The notes beneath the pieces are model-generated. The model did no database searches. It saw nothing but the letters and a program-made list of their open reading frames with translations, and was not told the DNA's origin. From NCBI GenBank assembly GCA_031987425.1, contig DALZZL010000148.1, positions 1 to 9,023 of the forward strand: DNA of 9,023 nucleotides, given 5' to 3'. Source of the DNA: Stenotrophomonas_A sp002429615 (GTDB lineage Bacteria > Pseudomonadota > Gammaproteobacteria > Xanthomonadales > Xanthomonadaceae). How positions within the stretch are numbered: the stretch's first letter is position 1; each line of letters begins with the position of its first letter. Of this stretch, positions 7,211 through 9,023 are shown piece after piece. The position numbers were made by a program, and so were the translations under genes.

Positions 7211-7231
7211 CGTCCCGGAGACGGTCTAATC
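7185..7231. promoter_or_regulatory. Candidate SmeRv operator: GATTA/TAATC inverted repeat plus a third half-site
   Basis: GATTA (7185-7189) and TAATC (7207-7211) are perfect inverted 5-mers separated by 17 nt, with the palindrome TCCGGA (7191-7196) inside. A second TAATC at 7227-7231 lies exactly 20 bp, about two helical turns, beyond the first. A T-N11-A arrangement, the loose LysR signature, is present at 7188-7200. The inverted arms coincide with the -35 and -10 hexamers proposed for smeRv, which would suit autorepression. For the leftward operon I see no strong promoter: GATTAT (7211-7206) and ACTAAT (7191-7186) are weak -10 candidates without good -35 partners, as is common for LysR-activated promoters. 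LysR sites often lie between divergent genes; the binding itself is inference. Confidence 0.4.
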
Positions 7232-7268
7232 CCGTTCCCCTCCCGTCCCCCATCCCGGAGTCCCCCGC

Positions 7269-8321
7269 ATGACCCGCGATCTCAACGACACCCTGATCTT
7301 CGTCAAGGTGGTCGAACAGGGCAGTTTCATCGCCGCCGCCAACGCGCTCGGCCTGCCCAAGACCACCGTCAGCCGCAAGGTGCAGGAGCTGGAGCAGCGC
7401 CTCGGCGCGCGCCTGCTGCATCGGACCACGCGCCGCATCGGCCTCACCGAGGCCGGCTCGGTGTATCACGAACATTGCCAGCGCATCGCGCGCGAACTGG
7501 AAGAAGCCGAGAGCGCGGTGGGCCAGCTGCAGTCCGGCCCGCGTGGCTGGTTGCGCTTCACCGTGCCCTACTCGATCGGCATCACCTGGATCGCGCCGCT
7601 GCTGGGCGAATTCCACGCGCTGTATCCGGAGATCCAGCTCGACATGCATCTCGGCAACGAGAAGCTCGACCTGATCGCCGGCGAGGCCGACCTGGCGCTG
7701 CGCGTGGGCTCGTTGCCGGATTCGAACCTGGTGGCGCGCAAGCTCGGCAGCCTGCGCACGCAGGTGTTCGCCAGCCCGGCCTACATCGAGCGTTACGGTG
7801 AGCCGCTGCATCCGGACGAGCTGCAGTTTCACCGCACGCTGGCGATGCGCAAGAGCCGCACCAACACGGTGAGCAACAACCGGTTCTACTGGTCGCTCAC
7901 CGATGGCACCGAGCTGCGCGATTTCGGCGTGAACCCGCTGATGGTGGCCAACGATCCGTCGGCACTCAATGGCGCGCTGCTGTGCGGCGAAGGCTTGATG
8001 CTGACCGGCGATGTGATGGCCAAGCCGTTCATCGAGTCCGGGATGATCCGCCGCGTGCTAGCCGGCTGGACCGGTCCGGAAGTGGACTTCAACGCGGTGT
8101 TCGCCGGCGGCCGGCTGATTTCGCCGAAGGTGCGCGCGTTCGTCGACTTCCTGGTCGACAAGCTCAACTTCGATGCGAACTACATGATGGCGCAGTGCCC
8201 GGCGGCGAAGCTGGCGGCGGCGCAGGCACGCCAGGCGCAGGAAGAGGCCGAGCATGCGCAGGAGGCCGAGGTCGAACTGCAGGCCGAAGGCAAGCGCATC
8301 CTGGAGAAGGTCACCGCCTGA
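7269..8321 (+). CDS. smeRv: SmeRv, LysR-type transcriptional regulator of the efflux operon
   Basis: A 350-residue LysR-family regulator divergent from the pump operon. The N-terminal winged helix-turn-helix occupies about 1-62: GSFIAAANALGLPKTTVSRK, then LEQRLGARLLHRTTRRIGLTEAG. A linker helix covers about 63-88 and a co-inducer-binding domain of the CrgA type about 92-298. Residue 266 is glycine (VLAGW). Substitutions at Gly266 of SmeRv are reported in smeVWX-overexpressing isolates, so this copy looks wild type at that site. Cysteines are at 70, 239 and 310. Unusually, about 50 residues follow the normal end of the domain (301-350), forming an Ala/Glu/Gln-rich probable helix or coiled coil. 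The start ATG at 7269 has GGAG 8 nt upstream. Published work describes SmeRv as a weak repressor in wild type and an activator in overexpressing mutants. The family is certain; the gene name rests on context and residue 266. Confidence 0.88.
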   Translation: MTRDLNDTLIFVKVVEQGSFIAAANALGLPKTTVSRKVQELEQRLGARLLHRTTRRIGLTEAGSVYHEHCQRIARELEEAESAVGQLQSGPRGWLRFTVPYSIGITWIAPLLGEFHALYPEIQLDMHLGNEKLDLIAGEADLALRVGSLPDSNLVARKLGSLRTQVFASPAYIERYGEPLHPDELQFHRTLAMRKSRTNTVSNNRFYWSLTDGTELRDFGVNPLMVANDPSALNGALLCGEGLMLTGDVMAKPFIESGMIRRVLAGWTGPEVDFNAVFAGGRLISPKVRAFVDFLVDKLNFDANYMMAQCPAAKLAAAQARQAQEEAEHAQEAEVELQAEGKRILEKVTA

Positions 8322-8328
8322 TGCGGTG

Positions 8329-8356
8329 GACGCGGCGCTCGCATGGGCGCCGCGTC
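8329..8356. terminator. Hairpin between smeRv and the convergent gene, possible bidirectional terminator
   Basis: GACGCGGCGC (8329-8338) and GCGCCGCGTC (8347-8356) are perfect 10-bp complements with an 8-nt loop. It begins 7 nt after the smeRv stop and ends 7 nt before the stop of the convergent minus-strand gene, the usual place for a shared terminator. Neither side has a T-rich tract, so it is not a textbook intrinsic terminator. It may be a Rho-assisted site or a 3'-end stabilising hairpin. Confidence 0.5.
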
Positions 8357-8363
8357 GTGGCGA

Positions 8364-8738
8364 TCAACTGACGGTGCAACGCGCCATCGCGGCGCTGCCC
8401 TGGCGGGCATAGCTGGCCATCTGCCTGCCGTCCGGTCCACGCAGCAACAGGCGCTGGCCGGCAACATCCATCGACAGCATCACCGGCGGTGCGGCATCCG
8501 TCGCCCGCAGGGCGATATCGTCGCCACTGCGCTCGTAACGGAAACGCATGTTGCCCTGCGCGCGGATCACGCGCCCGCTGCCGTCGGCGTCGAAGACCAG
8601 GGCATCGCGACCGTGATCGCTGGGGGTGGCACGTTCGCACAGGATCCAGGTGCTGCCGCCGAGGCGGTCTGCAGGATTCTGGGCAAATGCGGGATGTGAC
8701 GCGAAACACAGCGCGCCGAGCAGCAGACTACGCAACAT
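8364..8738 (-). CDS. Hypothetical small secreted/periplasmic protein, 124 residues
   Basis: I do not recognise the family. The N-terminus MLRSLLLGALCFASHPAFAQ is a Sec signal peptide with an AFA cleavage site after about residue 19. The mature part is about 105 residues with alternating hydrophobic strands (STWILCERA, DALVFDADGSGRVIR, MRFRYER, DDIALRA, QRLLLRGPDGRQMASY) and looks like a small beta-rich domain. Mature Cys34 and Cys121, near its two ends, could form a disulfide. No catalytic motif is visible. I start at the ATG at 8738: AAGG (8750-8747) lies 8 nt upstream and this start exposes the signal peptide. The in-frame ATG at 8861 adds 41 residues without signal character. It is convergent with smeRv, separated by the hairpin at 8329-8356, and probably monocistronic. 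Nothing links it to the efflux operon except proximity. A META/HslJ-like or lipocalin-like stress protein is possible but unproven. Confidence 0.78.
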   Translation of the reverse strand: MLRSLLLGALCFASHPAFAQNPADRLGGSTWILCERATPSDHGRDALVFDADGSGRVIRAQGNMRFRYERSGDDIALRATDAAPPVMLSMDVAGQRLLLRGPDGRQMASYARQGSAAMARCTVS

Positions 8739-8865
8739 GGAGAGCACCTTGGGCGGGAGAGGCGCGGCGGTGTTGGTCGCGCCGCGCGGTCGTTCAAGGC
8801 CCGGCTGGTGCCGGACGCCACGCATGTTAGGAAGCCGGGGGGCGCTTGGCTTTGCGATCAATCCA

Positions 8866-8905
8866 ATGGGTGTTGGGTGAGTGTTGGGCGGGTTTTGGGT
8901 GAGTC
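8866..8905. repeat. Three imperfect 11-bp tandem repeats upstream of the hypothetical secreted protein gene
   Basis: Contiguous copies are TTGGGTGAGTG (8873-8883), TTGGGCGGGTT (8884-8894) and TTGGGTGAGTC (8895-8905). A degenerate partial copy, ATGGGTG, precedes them at 8866-8872. The first and third copies differ only at the last base; the middle one differs from the first at three. The period is about one helical turn, so the copies would face the same side of the DNA. They lie about 135-165 nt upstream of the minus-strand gene starting at 8738. The rest of 8739-8980 shows no gene I can support. Regulatory function is inference. Confidence 0.6.
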
Positions 8906-8980
8906 GCGAGCGGATGCGCGGCGCTCACGGTGGCGTCGCGCGGCGTCCGGGGACAGGCCGCTTCCGGGACACGCCGTAAA

Positions 8981-9020
8981 CCCCTCCATGGGGGCTCGAT
9001 GGCGCCATCCATGGCGCCAA
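8981..9020. repeat. Palindrome cluster resembling a dispersed extragenic repeat, continuing towards the window edge
   Basis: Two hairpins follow each other. CCCC (8981-8984) pairs with GGGG (8991-8994) around a loop that contains most of CCATGG. TGGCGCCA (9000-9007) pairs with TGGCGCCA (9012-9019) around the tetraloop TCCA; each arm is itself palindromic. ATGGCGCCAT at 8999-9008 is a perfect palindrome. The preceding GGGACACGCCGTAAACCC (8966-8983) resembles intergenic sequence I associate with Xanthomonadaceae gene ends; this is memory, not a search. No coding sequence is evident. It may act as a 3'-end or terminator element for a gene beyond the right edge. Confidence 0.5.
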
Positions 9021-9023
9021 CGG

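Noticed and set aside
7164..7832. Minus-strand open frame of 222 codons opposite smeRv
   Set aside because: It is antisense to the helix-turn-helix and ligand domain of a clear LysR regulator, and has the usual antisense amino acid bias.
8827..9012. Minus-strand open frame of 61 codons at the right end
   Set aside because: It runs through the palindrome cluster and the tandem repeats, has no convincing ribosome binding site and a low-complexity Pro/Ala/His composition.
1..9023. CRISPR array, tRNA or rRNA genes, transposase or integrase, phage genes
   Set aside because: I looked on both strands and saw no regularly spaced long repeats, no tRNA-like or rRNA-like sequence and no mobile-element protein.

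Overview
The window is GC-rich chromosomal DNA with strong G/C bias at third codon positions. It reads as a gammaproteobacterium of the Xanthomonadaceae, most likely a Stenotrophomonas of the S. maltophilia group. The identification rests on gene order and protein motifs: a divergent LysR-type regulator, then SDR, membrane fusion protein, RND transporter, SDR and outer membrane factor. This is the layout of the smeRv / smeU1-V-W-U2-X multidrug efflux locus. The LysR protein also carries a glycine at residue 266, the position reported as Gly266 in SmeRv. I could not run a database search, so gene names are recognition from memory.

Minus strand, transcribed right to left: a 75-codon small ORF (6900-7127, possibly an unnamed first gene), smeU1 (6136-6903), smeV (4934-6139), smeW (1652-4813), smeU2 (886-1620) and smeX (886 to the left edge, its 3' part missing). 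The small ORF overlaps smeU1 and smeU1 overlaps smeV through 4-nt ATGA junctions. smeU2 and smeX share one base in a TGATG junction. smeW and smeU2 are 31 nt apart. Only smeV-smeW has a real gap (120 nt), and it holds two GC-rich inverted repeats. SmeV (periplasmic lipoprotein adaptor), SmeW (proton-driven inner membrane pump) and SmeX (outer membrane channel lipoprotein) form a tripartite efflux machine. SmeU2 is a complete classical SDR oxidoreductase. SmeU1 has an SDR-like fold but lacks the catalytic Tyr and Lys.

Plus strand: smeRv (7269-8321), divergent from the operon. The 141-nt gap between smeRv and the small ORF has an AT-rich core with a good sigma70 promoter for smeRv. Its two hexamers coincide with the arms of a GATTA/TAATC inverted repeat, a plausible LysR operator.

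Right end: a strong hairpin separates smeRv from a convergent small gene (8364-8738, minus) for an unrecognised 124-residue secreted protein. From 8739 to the right edge I see no convincing gene. That stretch holds three imperfect 11-bp tandem repeats and, at the edge, a cluster of palindromes that looks like a dispersed extragenic repeat.

Most of the window is a known type of system. The points worth a second look are the small leader ORF, the catalytically degenerate SmeU1, the structured smeV-smeW gap, the operator architecture, the cysteines and long C-terminal tail of SmeRv, and the repeats at the right end.
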